Assembly (NCBI GenBank): GCA_045130665.1
Contig: JBGUQC010000002.1
Coordinates: 124,001 to 188,000, forward strand
Direction of reading: 5' to 3'
Length of the DNA: 64,000 nt
From: RGIG8124 sp045130665
GTDB lineage: Bacteria; Bacillota; Clostridia; Christensenellales; CAG-917
Shown piece by piece: positions 18,049 to 25,278 of the stretch. The position numbers and the translations under genes are program-made. Every line of letters begins with the position of its first letter. The first letter of the stretch is position 1. The notes below the pieces were generated by a model. The model was not told the origin of the DNA. It saw only the letters and a list, made by a program, of their open reading frames with translations, and did not search any database.

Positions 18049-18474
18049 ATGGCTAAAAAGATAACAGCTGTAGTAAAACTACAGTTACCTGCGGGAAAGG
18101 CTACCCCAGGACCACCAGTAGGTTCATCTTTAGGACCTCAAGGTATCAATATTGCTGCTTTCGTTAAAGATTTTAACGCAAAGACAGAAAAGCAAGTAGG
18201 AATGATTATTCCAGTTATCATTACAATTTATCAAGATCACTCCTTTACTTTCATTATGAAGACACCACCAGCGCCAGTATTAATCTTAAAGGCAGCTGGA
18301 TTAGAAAAAGCATCTGGTGTTCCAAATAAGCAAAAAGTTGGAAAGATCACAAAAGCACAAGTTGAAGAAATTGCAAAGATTAAAATGCCAGATCTTAACG
18401 CAGGTTCATTAGAAGCTGCAATGAGCATGATCGCAGGCACAGCTCGTAGTATGGGCATCACAGTGGAGGATTAA
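18049..18474 (+). CDS. rplK: 50S ribosomal protein L11
   Basis: L11 forms the base of the stalk at the GTPase-associated centre. The 141-aa protein aligns with the family over its length (KLQLPAGKATPGPPVG at the start, KMPDLNAGSLEAAMSMIAGTA late). The loop that contacts thiostrepton-class antibiotics is changed: the usual PPVGPALGQHGVNIMEF reads PPVGSSLGPQGINIAAF, so Pro26 is Ser (codon 18124-18126). AGGAGG precedes the ATG. Confidence 0.97.
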   Translation: MAKKITAVVKLQLPAGKATPGPPVGSSLGPQGINIAAFVKDFNAKTEKQVGMIIPVIITIYQDHSFTFIMKTPPAPVLILKAAGLEKASGVPNKQKVGKITKAQVEEIAKIKMPDLNAGSLEAAMSMIAGTARSMGITVED

Positions 18475-18476
18475 TT

Positions 18477-19172
18477 ATGAAACGCGGAAAGAAATATGTA
18501 GAATCAGCTAAATTAATCGAAGCTGGAAAAGTATACGAAGTAGCAGATGCATTAGCACTTGCAATTGAAACAGCAAAATGCAACTTTGATGAAACTATCG
18601 AAGTACACGCACGTTTAGGTGTTGATCCAAGACACGCAGACCAACAAGTTCGTGGTGTAGTAGTTCTTCCAAATGGAACTGGTAAATCATTAAGAGTTTT
18701 AGCAATCGTTAAGGGTGACAAGGTTGACGCAGCTCTTGCAGCTGGTGCAGACTTTGCAGGATCCGAAGAAATGGTACAAAAGATCCAAACTGAAAACTGG
18801 TTCGATTACGATGTAATCGTAACAACACCAGACATGATGGGTCAAGTTGGTAGATTAGGTAAAGTTTTAGGTCCAAAGGGCTTAATGCCATCACCAAAAT
18901 CAGGTACAGTTTCTATGGACTTTGAAAAAGCTATTAAAGAAATTAAAGCTGGTAAAGTTGAGTACAGAGTAGACAAACAAGCTATCGTACACGTTATCAT
19001 CGGAAAGAAATCTTTCGGTGTAGAAAAGTTAACAGAAAACTACCAAGCATTAATGGAAGCTATCATCAAAGCAAAACCAGTAGCTGCAAAGGGAACATAT
19101 TTAAAATCAATCTATGTAACCTCAACTATGGGTCCAAGTATCAAGGTAACAACCAAGGTACAACAAAACTAA
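18477..19172 (+). CDS. rplA: 50S ribosomal protein L1
   Basis: L1 forms the mobile stalk near the E site and commonly represses its own operon. The 231-aa length is normal. Canonical segments are visible: MKRGKKYVESAKL, HARLGVDPRHADQQVRG, LPNGTGKSLRVL, LGKVLGPKGLMPSPKSGTV and TYLKSIYVTSTMGPSIKV. GGAGGATTA at the end of rplK provides the ribosome-binding site; the ATG is two bases after the rplK stop. Confidence 0.98.
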   Translation: MKRGKKYVESAKLIEAGKVYEVADALALAIETAKCNFDETIEVHARLGVDPRHADQQVRGVVVLPNGTGKSLRVLAIVKGDKVDAALAAGADFAGSEEMVQKIQTENWFDYDVIVTTPDMMGQVGRLGKVLGPKGLMPSPKSGTVSMDFEKAIKEIKAGKVEYRVDKQAIVHVIIGKKSFGVEKLTENYQALMEAIIKAKPVAAKGTYLKSIYVTSTMGPSIKVTTKVQQN

Positions 19173-19180
19173 TATAAAAA

Positions 19181-19212
19181 GTTTGTCAATCGATTAATTT
19201 TGGTTGACAAAC
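19181..19212 (+). promoter_or_regulatory. Hairpin after rplA that overlaps the rplJ promoter -35
   Basis: GTTTGTCAA (19181-19189) is perfectly complementary to TTGACAAAC (19204-19212). The 3' arm contains the TTGACA of the promoter at 19204-19233. No T-tract follows. It may stabilise the 3' end of the rplKA message. Confidence 0.55.
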
Positions 19213-19233
19213 ACCAATTAGGTTATTTACAAT
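19204..19233 (+). promoter_or_regulatory. Candidate promoter of rplJ-rplL
   Basis: A perfect -35 TTGACA (19204-19209) and a -10 TACAAT (19228-19233) are separated by 18 bases. The predicted start near 19240 falls just before the conserved L10-type leader. Confidence 0.7.
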
Positions 19234-19239
19234 AACCAA

Positions 19240-19385
19240 GCAAAATATTCCGAAGACAGTAAGTGTCGAAAGACGTAATTCGCAATAGCGTGCTTACCGA
19301 GGGATGACACACAATCATTTAAATAGTTTATTATTTTTAGATTAGGCGTCGTTTCTCTATTCGGAAGCGACGTCAAATTTTTATA
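19240..19385 (+). promoter_or_regulatory. Ribosomal protein L10 leader with an attenuator-like hairpin
   Basis: The segment about 19250-19310 (CCGAAGACAGTAAGTGTCGA, then GCTTACCGAGGGATGACA) has the look of the L10(L12)4-binding leader upstream of rplJ in Firmicutes: GTAAG near 19260 can pair with CTTAC near 19293. A second hairpin at 19345-19374 (11 pairs, two of them G-T) is followed by AAATTTTTA. It could act as an attenuator that terminates when L10 is in excess. Assignment rests on position and recognisable motifs. Confidence 0.75.
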
Positions 19386-19398
19386 CAGGAGGCAAATA

Positions 19399-19926
19399 AT
19401 GGCATCTCAAGAAATTATTAAGATGAAAGCTGCACAAGTCGAGGAAATCAAATCCAAGATTGAAAGTGCTAAGAGCGTTATTCTTATTAACTATGCCGGT
19501 TTAACAGTTGCACAAGACACAGATCTTCGTAGAGCTATGAGAGCTGCAGGTGTTGACTACACAGTATATAAGAACCGTTTAGCAAAACGTGCATTCAACG
19601 AGTTGGGATATACAGATTTTGATGAGGCATTAAATGGTCCTACAGCTATTGCATTATCTACTACAGATCCAGCAGCTCCAGCTAAAGTTCTTTCAGACAA
19701 AATCAAAGAATTAAAGAAGATGGAAGTTAAGTGTGGATTATTAGAAGGTAGCTACATTGATGCAAAGGGTGTAAAACAATTAGCAGATTTACCATCAAGA
19801 GAAGTTATTCTTGCTATGTTACTTGGTGCATTACAAGCACCTATCACAGGACTTGCAGGTTCATTGAACTCAATCGTAGCAGGTCTAGCAATCGCACTTG
19901 GAAAAGTGGCAGAACAAAAAGCATAA
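19399..19926 (+). CDS. rplJ: 50S ribosomal protein L10
   Basis: L10 anchors L7/L12 dimers to the ribosome. The 175-aa protein has KAAQVEEIKSKIESAKSVIL at the start, INYAGLTVAQDTDLRRAMR and YTVYKNRLAKRAF typical of the family, and a C-terminal helix for L12 binding. CAGGAGG precedes the ATG. The 39-base gap to rplL carries only the rplL ribosome-binding site, so the two genes are cotranscribed. Confidence 0.97.
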   Translation: MASQEIIKMKAAQVEEIKSKIESAKSVILINYAGLTVAQDTDLRRAMRAAGVDYTVYKNRLAKRAFNELGYTDFDEALNGPTAIALSTTDPAAPAKVLSDKIKELKKMEVKCGLLEGSYIDAKGVKQLADLPSREVILAMLLGALQAPITGLAGSLNSIVAGLAIALGKVAEQKA

Positions 19927-19964
19927 AAAATTATTAGGAAAAAATTATTTGGAGGAATCTAAAA

Positions 19965-20354
19965 ATGGCAGATATCAATAAAATGTTAGAAGAAATCAAG
20001 GGTATGACAGTTGTCGAACTCAATCAATTAGTAAAAGCAATCGAAGAAGAATTCGGTGTAAGCGCAGCAGCTCCAGTAGCAGTAGCAGCAGCTCCAGTAG
20101 CAGGTGGTGCAGCTCCAGCAGCAGCAGAAGAAGAAAAGACAGAATTTGACGTAGTATTAACAGGACTCGCAGACGCATCCAAGAAAGTTGCAGTTATCAA
20201 AGTTGTAAAGGCAGCAACAGACTTATCATTAATGGAAGCAAAAGCAGTTGTAGAAGCAGCTCCAAAAGCTATCAGAGAAGGCATTGCAAAGGCAGATGCA
20301 GAAAAGTTAGCAGCAGAATTAAAGGAAGCTGGCGCAACAGTCGAAATCAAATAA
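19965..20354 (+). CDS. rplL: 50S ribosomal protein L7/L12
   Basis: This is the multi-copy stalk protein that recruits translational GTPases. The 129-aa protein has the N-terminal dimerisation helices (LEEIKGMTVVELNQLVKAIE), an Ala/Pro/Val hinge (residues 33-55), and the C-terminal domain (TEFDVVLTG, KVAVIKVVKAATDLSLMEAK). GGAGG precedes the ATG. A good intrinsic terminator follows at 20385-20416, so no rpoBC lies downstream, unlike the usual order. Confidence 0.97.
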   Translation: MADINKMLEEIKGMTVVELNQLVKAIEEEFGVSAAAPVAVAAAPVAGGAAPAAAEEEKTEFDVVLTGLADASKKVAVIKVVKAATDLSLMEAKAVVEAAPKAIREGIAKADAEKLAAELKEAGATVEIK

Positions 20355-20384
20355 TTAAATTATTAGATTTTAATGCGATTAAAG

Positions 20385-20416
20385 TGGCGGAAAGGAGAAA
20401 TCCTGCCGCCATTTTT
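20385..20416 (+). terminator. Intrinsic terminator of the ribosomal-protein operon
   Basis: TGGCGG (20385-20390) pairs with CCGCCA (20406-20411), with an inner AGGA-GAAA-TCCT hairpin and a TTTTT tract after it. Confidence 0.9.
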
Positions 20417-20490
20417 CTTTTGCAGAAAAATCACTCTTTTAATTTATCCTGTTTTAGTGTAGAATTGTATTACTGATAGTGAGGTGAAAA

Positions 20491-21696
20491 ATGAACCTAT
20501 TATTTAAAATCACATATGGTTTGTTTTTAGTGTGTTCTAAGGATGGAGACAAGGACAATGTATGTGTCTGTAATACACTCATGCAACAGTCCTCAAATCC
20601 GGAAAGATTTAGTGTTACACTAAATAAAGCCAATTTAACAACACAAATTATTTCTAAAACAAAGAAGTGTTGTGTTGCAATTTTATCTCAAGAAACACCT
20701 TTTGACGTCTTTAAAGACTATGGAATGCGTTCTGGACGCGATTGTAATAAATTACAAGGGAAAACTTATGAAACAAGCCAAAGTGGAATTAAAGTCCCTA
20801 CAGAAGGTGTAATTGGTTTCTTTGAATATGATGTTGTAGATGAAATAGACATGAATTCACACATCATGTTTGTTGTGGAGAGCAAAGGAACAAAAGAGAT
20901 CAAAGACGGAGAGGCGGTAACATATTCATATTATCAATCCAACATTAAACCAAAACCACAAGTTATAAAGAGTGAAGAGGAGGTTTGGGTATGTAAGGTT
21001 TGTGGATATGTACACAAAGGACCACTTCCAAAAGATTTTGTTTGTCCAGTATGTAAACATGGAGCAGCAGATTTTGAAAAACAAGAAAGTAAGCCAGTAG
21101 CGGCAGAAATAAAAAAAGAAGAAAAAATTATAGATAAAGGAGATACAAAAATGGCAAAATGGGTATGTAAAGTATGTGGATACGTTCATGAAGGTGATGA
21201 GCCACCAGCGCAATGTCCACAATGTAAAACACCAGGAACAAACTTCTATAAAGAAGAATCAACAGAAATGACATGGGCAGCAGAACATGTAGTTGGTATT
21301 GCAAAAGGTATTCCAGCAGATATTTATCAAGGATTAAAGGATAACTTTACTGGAGAATGTTCAGAAGTAGGTATGTATTTAGCAATGGCAAGAGTTGCAT
21401 ATAGAGAAGGATATCCAGAGATTGGATTATACTGGGAAAAAGCAGCTTTTGAAGAAGCAGAACATGCAGCAAAATTTGCAGAATTACTTGGTGAAGTAGT
21501 AACAGATTCTACAAAGAAGAATCTAGAAATGAGAGTTGCAGCAGAAAATGGTGCAACAAAAGGTAAGACAGATCTTGCAAAGAGAGCAAAAGAAGAAGGC
21601 CTTGACGCAATTCATGATACTGTTCATGAAATGGCAAGAGATGAAGCAAGACATGGTAAAGCCTTAAAAGGTCTCTTAGACAGATATTTTAAATAA
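20491..21696 (+). CDS. Flavin reductase / rubredoxin / reverse rubrerythrin fusion protein
   Basis: Four modules are visible in 401 aa. Residues 1-155 are an FMN-binding flavin-reductase domain as in high-molecular-weight rubredoxin (Hrb). Residues 165-196 are a short rubredoxin-like zinc/iron ribbon (CKVCGY ... CPVC). Residues 222-252 are a second one (CKVCGY ... CPQC). Residues 260-401 are a ferritin-like diiron rubrerythrin domain with EEAEHAAKF and DEARHGKA ExxH motifs. The rubredoxin-before-diiron order is that of reverse rubrerythrin. The likely role is cytoplasmic reduction of peroxide or oxygen with electrons passed from NAD(P)H through FMN and the ribbons. GAGGTG precedes the ATG. 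An internal ribosome-binding site at 21136-21142 before an in-frame ATG (21151) could give a separate 181-aa reverse rubrerythrin. Confidence 0.9.
   Translation: MNLLFKITYGLFLVCSKDGDKDNVCVCNTLMQQSSNPERFSVTLNKANLTTQIISKTKKCCVAILSQETPFDVFKDYGMRSGRDCNKLQGKTYETSQSGIKVPTEGVIGFFEYDVVDEIDMNSHIMFVVESKGTKEIKDGEAVTYSYYQSNIKPKPQVIKSEEEVWVCKVCGYVHKGPLPKDFVCPVCKHGAADFEKQESKPVAAEIKKEEKIIDKGDTKMAKWVCKVCGYVHEGDEPPAQCPQCKTPGTNFYKEESTEMTWAAEHVVGIAKGIPADIYQGLKDNFTGECSEVGMYLAMARVAYREGYPEIGLYWEKAAFEEAEHAAKFAELLGEVVTDSTKKNLEMRVAAENGATKGKTDLAKRAKEEGLDAIHDTVHEMARDEARHGKALKGLLDRYFK
21136..21153 (+). promoter_or_regulatory. Internal ribosome-binding site and ATG inside the fusion gene
   Basis: AAAGGAG (21136-21142) is followed after 8 bases by an in-frame ATG (21151-21153) that begins MAKWVCKVCGYVHEG, exactly at the border between the Hrb-like half and the reverse-rubrerythrin half. 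This is as good a ribosome-binding site as those of separate genes in the window. Confidence 0.6.
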
Positions 21697-21721
21697 TAGA
21701 TTATTTAGTTTAATAAAGAAT

Positions 21722-21748
21722 AGGGGTCCAAAAGACCTCTATTTTTTT
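21722..21748 (+). terminator. Intrinsic terminator after the rubrerythrin fusion
   Basis: AGGGGTC (21722-21728) pairs with GACCTCT (21734-21740), one G-T pair, followed by a run of seven T. Confidence 0.88.
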
Positions 21749-21830
21749 ATGTTTTCGCAAAAAAATATGACATTTTTACAAATTTTGACTTTTAAACAGT
21801 ATTTTTGTGGCAACTTTGTTGCACTTTGGA

Positions 21831-21920
21831 TGCTATGATAAGACTTGTGCGATGAAAATCTTCGCGTTTTTGCCCTTAAGTGCAAGTAAATTCGAAGAAT
21901 AATAAAAGAGTAACGCACAC
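21831..21920 (+). promoter_or_regulatory. Extended -10 promoter and nested-stem 5' UTR of the SipW-type cluster
   Basis: TGCTATGAT (21831-21839) is an extended -10 element; no convincing -35 is seen. The transcript would start near 21846 and fold into three nested stems: TGTGCG (21846-21851) with CGCACA (21914-21919), TCTTCG (21859-21864) with CGAAGA (21893-21898), and TTGC (21870-21873) with GCAA (21882-21885). The ribosome-binding site (AAGGAG near 21953) lies outside the stems. I do not recognise a known riboswitch. Confidence 0.4.
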
Positions 21921-21966
21921 ATAAGTATATAAAATATAAGATATTTTTTATAAGGAGAAACAAAAA

Positions 21967-22548
21967 ATGATCTTAAGAAACAAAATAATTATTATTACAT
22001 TGATTACAATCGTTGCTCTTGTAGGAGTAGGTTATGCTACATGGACACTTGCAACAGAAAAAACCAGTGATGTTAATGGTGGTGGATCAGTAATGGCTGC
22101 TATCGAAGCATCAAATGTTGTTGTTAAAGATGCTGATGGAAATGCAATTACAGATCTATATATCATTTGTGCTTCACCAAATGATGAAGATATGTACTGG
22201 TCAACATCTTCCGATGGAAGTGATCGTATAGCAGTACTTAAGTTATATGGTTCAGTAAATGAAAATGATTTTGATTATCTTGATTTTTCTACATATACTG
22301 GAACATTTACTTCTACTATGACAGGAGCACCTAATTCAACAAATTGGATTAATCTTCCAGTTTTTAATTTAGAAGCATCAGTTACATCCGAAGACAAAGA
22401 TGATGATGTATGTTACACATATACATTACCTGAGTTAAGTTATAAACAAACACCAGAAACAATGACACAAGTTTCAGCATTACACACAGAGGTAAATGCA
22501 TTAAGCTTAACTATTACAATTGGTTTCAGGGTTACATCTGTAGCATAA
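21967..22548 (+). CDS. SipW-type signal peptide surface protein (TasA/camelysin-like)
   Basis: This is a 193-aa secreted protein of unknown detailed function. The N-terminus has a basic start, a hydrophobic core (about residues 6-22) and then GVGYATWTLATEKTSD, the pattern of SipW-dependent signal peptides in which an aromatic/Thr-rich segment follows the core. The mature part is acidic and Thr/Ser-rich, of probable beta structure, with two cysteines (CASPN and VCYTY). The gene lies directly before a SipW-type signal peptidase. AAGGAG precedes the ATG. Biofilm fibre proteins such as TasA are arranged this way, but the fibre role is inference. Confidence 0.7.
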   Translation: MILRNKIIIITLITIVALVGVGYATWTLATEKTSDVNGGGSVMAAIEASNVVVKDADGNAITDLYIICASPNDEDMYWSTSSDGSDRIAVLKLYGSVNENDFDYLDFSTYTGTFTSTMTGAPNSTNWINLPVFNLEASVTSEDKDDDVCYTYTLPELSYKQTPETMTQVSALHTEVNALSLTITIGFRVTSVA

Positions 22549-22558
22549 GAGGTAATAA

Positions 22559-23362
22559 ATGGGTTCAATTACGATTATGGCAATAGTCGTAGTTGCGATA
22601 ATGGCAGTAACTATATTTGGCTTAGCTTGGATCGGTTATACATCATGTATTAAAAAATACAAGATAGAACTCGAACAGGGTAAGCATGATATAGAGTTGT
22701 GCAACGAGCTATATAATAAAAAAGATAAAAAAGTTGTAGGTAAGGCTATTAGCTATACTATAACTTTTATAATATTAATAGTTTTAATTGGTCTATTTAT
22801 TACAGGTATCATCTTTATATCTAACAATAATAGTTTTTCAATAAATGGCAACACGACATTGGTTATTAAGTCTGGTTCTATGTCAGGCTATTATGACAAT
22901 AGGCTTGCTGAAAGATATGAAGACTTGGGTTATAATAAAAATCTGCAATTTAGTAAAGGAGATATTTGTTTCTTTGAAAAACCAGGCACGGAACTAATAA
23001 TAGGCGAGGTATACGCATATTCTTATAAAAATGTTATTGTGACCCATAGATTGATTGATATAGAAGAAGTAAAAGATAGTGAAGGAAATATAATAAAAAC
23101 ATATTATGTTTTTAGAGGTGATAATAATCAATCAAGAGATCAAGCATTAGTTACTTCTGACAAAATTTTATATCATTATACTGGAAACAAAATCCCATAT
23201 ATTGGATATTTATTATTATTTGCTCAATCTTATTTTGGAATGTGGTGTTTAATTTGTGTGATTGGTATTATCATTTGTGCTGATGTTGTTTTACGAAAAA
23301 TAAAGAAGCTTAACGACCAAAGGATTAATCAACTAGGAGGTGTTATAAATGAACAAATTTAA
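22559..23362 (+). CDS. Signal peptidase I, SipW/ER type
   Basis: This is a 267-aa membrane protease that would cleave the signal peptides of its two neighbours. The catalytic serine is in LVIKSGSMSGYY (near residue 104). The general base is a histidine (VIVTHRLIDIE, near 163) instead of the lysine of ordinary bacterial enzymes, as in SipW and eukaryotic ER signal peptidases. RGDNNQSRDQALV is the conserved GDNN/D box. Membrane segments are at about residues 5-27, 64-86 and 219-245. GAGGTAATAA precedes the ATG, ten bases after the previous gene. The start of the next gene overlaps its last 14 bases. Confidence 0.88.
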   Translation: MGSITIMAIVVVAIMAVTIFGLAWIGYTSCIKKYKIELEQGKHDIELCNELYNKKDKKVVGKAISYTITFIILIVLIGLFITGIIFISNNNSFSINGNTTLVIKSGSMSGYYDNRLAERYEDLGYNKNLQFSKGDICFFEKPGTELIIGEVYAYSYKNVIVTHRLIDIEEVKDSEGNIIKTYYVFRGDNNQSRDQALVTSDKILYHYTGNKIPYIGYLLLFAQSYFGMWCLICVIGIIICADVVLRKIKKLNDQRINQLGGVINEQI

Positions 23363-24335
23363 AATAGCACTTACTTTAGTTATACTATGTATCCTTATTT
23401 CTGGAATAACCTGTGGAGCCGCATATGCCACATGGATATATGATGATGATTTAATTGTTAATAAAAATATCGGGTTTATGGTTCCAGAATGGAACTTTGA
23501 TGAAGATACGGATTTTGCATTGCGTGGGAATATACAAGATACTAATTGTGCATATTTAGTACCAACACAAGAAACATCTATTGTTCGTGGTAGTGCTGAG
23601 GCAGTTAGACTTACAAATACGGCTGGTACTCAAGGTAAGACCCATAGCTTTATGGTTGATTTGGATAGAGATTATACTGTTGGAGAAATTAAAATCCAAA
23701 AGGTATCATTTGACTATTATTATGCTAGCAAAAGACAACAACAAGGTAAGGGTTTTCCAAAAGTTCAACTATTCTATTATAATCCTGCAAATAGTACTTA
23801 TCAGAAAGTAGGTAATAATTATGGTGGTGGAGAAACTGTTGCCACACTCTCTCCATTTACAGTAACAAATATAGATGAAGGGTGGTGGCACTTAGAATAT
23901 TTTATTACGGCGCTAGCTCCAACATTCGGTGACCATGGGGATACTGTAATAAGTGAAACACAAATAGTAAATGCCATAAAAATTAGTGATGATTATATTT
24001 ATGATTTTAATTCAACTACAGCATTTATTGTTATAGACAATTTAAAGTTTAGTTCAGCAGCATCTACAAAATTGGGTTTATTTAATGGCACAAATAGTTT
24101 TAAAGTTGGAAAATATTATTGGATGAAAGTTGCTTGGGCGGGTGAAGTACACTCTGTTGTAATTACATTTAGTGATGATGGTAGTGATGATCCTGTTTGT
24201 GTATATACACCATCAGCTAAGAGCCCATTCTACATTAAAGGATTAAGGACCGGAACAGTTGTTATCACTTGTACTATGGTGGTCGGCGATGAACATCAAG
24301 TGCTGTCTATTTCTAATACAATTACCGTAACTTAG
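23349..24335 (+). CDS. SipW-type signal peptide protein with beta-sandwich and Ig-like C-terminus
   Basis: This is a 328-aa secreted protein. Its signal segment (residues 5-28) ends GAAYATWIYDDDL, sharing the YATW motif with the 193-aa protein two genes upstream, so both are probable substrates of the signal peptidase between them. Residues 40-230 resemble a jelly-roll carbohydrate-binding-like fold (FVIDNLKF-type strand near the end). Residues 240-328 look like a bacterial Ig-like (BIG2) domain ending in SISNTITVT. The AGGAGGTG ribosome-binding site lies inside the signal peptidase gene. A bidirectional terminator follows. Confidence 0.65.
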   Translation: MNKFKIALTLVILCILISGITCGAAYATWIYDDDLIVNKNIGFMVPEWNFDEDTDFALRGNIQDTNCAYLVPTQETSIVRGSAEAVRLTNTAGTQGKTHSFMVDLDRDYTVGEIKIQKVSFDYYYASKRQQQGKGFPKVQLFYYNPANSTYQKVGNNYGGGETVATLSPFTVTNIDEGWWHLEYFITALAPTFGDHGDTVISETQIVNAIKISDDYIYDFNSTTAFIVIDNLKFSSAASTKLGLFNGTNSFKVGKYYWMKVAWAGEVHSVVITFSDDGSDDPVCVYTPSAKSPFYIKGLRTGTVVITCTMVVGDEHQVLSISNTITVT

Positions 24336-24358
24336 AAAAAAATAGTTATATAGTAAAA

Positions 24359-24387
24359 AATAGAGGTTTAAAACGCCTCTATTTTTT
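24359..24387. terminator. Bidirectional intrinsic terminator
   Basis: AATAGAGG (24359-24366) pairs with CCTCTATT (24376-24383). Runs of T on one side and A on the other serve both the upstream + gene and the convergent - gene, whose stop codon lies within the stem. Confidence 0.88.
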
Positions 24388-25170
24388 CTTCTTTGCAGAG
24401 AAAATCAAATAGAAGAAAAGGAAAATAATAAATGCTATTAAAGATACACCTAGTGTATATATTATAAGAACTGGTGCCCAATGCATATTTTGCCATGCAT
24501 CATTAAGTATAGGGATAGGTCTTCTTATATATGGACTAACAAAGAACATATTAAATTGTAAATCTGGATTAACTGCATGAGCTATTACGTTCATAATGGT
24601 TGCTATAATAACCGAACAAACAAACATTATAAATGCATATAAGAAATTTATAAAAGATATCCTCTTTCTGTTATATATTGCTATGTATACGGCTGATATA
24701 ACTTGTAATCCATGATATGCCATGCCATAAACATTATGGAATATAGTTATATCAAATGAATTAACTGGTACAACCACAACTAGTAAACCACCGAATAGTA
24801 GGTAAGTATAATAGAATGTAGATAAAACATCTCTAACTTTCCCATCTTTTAATAAAGCTATAAAAGGAAGTATATATATCGCGAGCGAACAAAGTTGGAA
24901 TGGGAATTTTCGCCATATATAATCCCATATAATAGTTCCATCTTCTGCAATGCTATATAAAGAAACGAATTGATTAATAAGCTCTAAAGAAAGCATTAAA
25001 GCCCAAATGGTCATTAGAATTGCCACATATGTTTTTTGTTTAGTATTTCTTAAGAAAATACATACCAAAACAACTAGCACTACAACTATAGCCAAAGAAA
25101 TAAGATGCCATGCACCAAATATATTTGGCTGTTCCATTGTGGTTTTTAGGGCTTGCAATATCTTTTCCAT
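24379..25170 (-). CDS. YwaF/TMEM164-like integral membrane protein
   Basis: This 263-aa protein has about seven hydrophobic segments and a basic C-terminal tail (SAKKKK). The FPFQLCSLAIYILPFIALL segment, a VVVVPVNSF segment and a later YHGLQVISAVYIAIYNR segment resemble the YwaF (TIGR02206) / TMEM164 family of membrane proteins. The biochemical role in bacteria is not established to my knowledge. The ATG has no Shine-Dalgarno site, and a TATAAT on the - strand lies only 14 bases away, so the leader would be extremely short. Confidence 0.7.
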   Translation of the reverse strand: MEKILQALKTTMEQPNIFGAWHLISLAIVVVLVVLVCIFLRNTKQKTYVAILMTIWALMLSLELINQFVSLYSIAEDGTIIWDYIWRKFPFQLCSLAIYILPFIALLKDGKVRDVLSTFYYTYLLFGGLLVVVVPVNSFDITIFHNVYGMAYHGLQVISAVYIAIYNRKRISFINFLYAFIMFVCSVIIATIMNVIAHAVNPDLQFNMFFVSPYIRRPIPILNDAWQNMHWAPVLIIYTLGVSLIAFIIFLFFYLIFSAKKKK

Positions 25171-25179
25171 ATTACATAA

Positions 25180-25209
25180 AACATATTATATAAATAGAGA
25201 CGTTGTCAA
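25180..25209 (-). promoter_or_regulatory. Promoter of the YwaF-like gene
   Basis: On the minus strand TTGACA is at 25209-25204. Two -10 candidates follow: TATAAT at 25190-25185 with only 13 bases between, or TATGTT at 25185-25180 with 18. Either puts the start within about 10 bases of the ATG at 25170. Confidence 0.5.
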
Positions 25210-25218
25210 CAATAGGGT

Positions 25219-25256
25219 AAAAAAAGAAATCAGCCTTTTGAGCTGATCCTTTTTTG
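25219..25256. terminator. Terminator of the ferredoxin gene, possibly bidirectional
   Basis: ATCAGC (25229-25234) pairs with GCTGAT (25242-25247). On the minus strand the stem is followed by TTCTTTTTT, which ends the ferredoxin transcript. On the + strand CCTTTTTT also follows. Confidence 0.85.
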
Positions 25257-25278
25257 TTTGATTAATTTCTGCTAGAAA

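Noticed and set aside
20024..20350. 108-codon open frame opposite rplL
   Set aside because: It is a mirror of the Ala/Val-rich codons of rplL; such antisense frames are common in biased genes.
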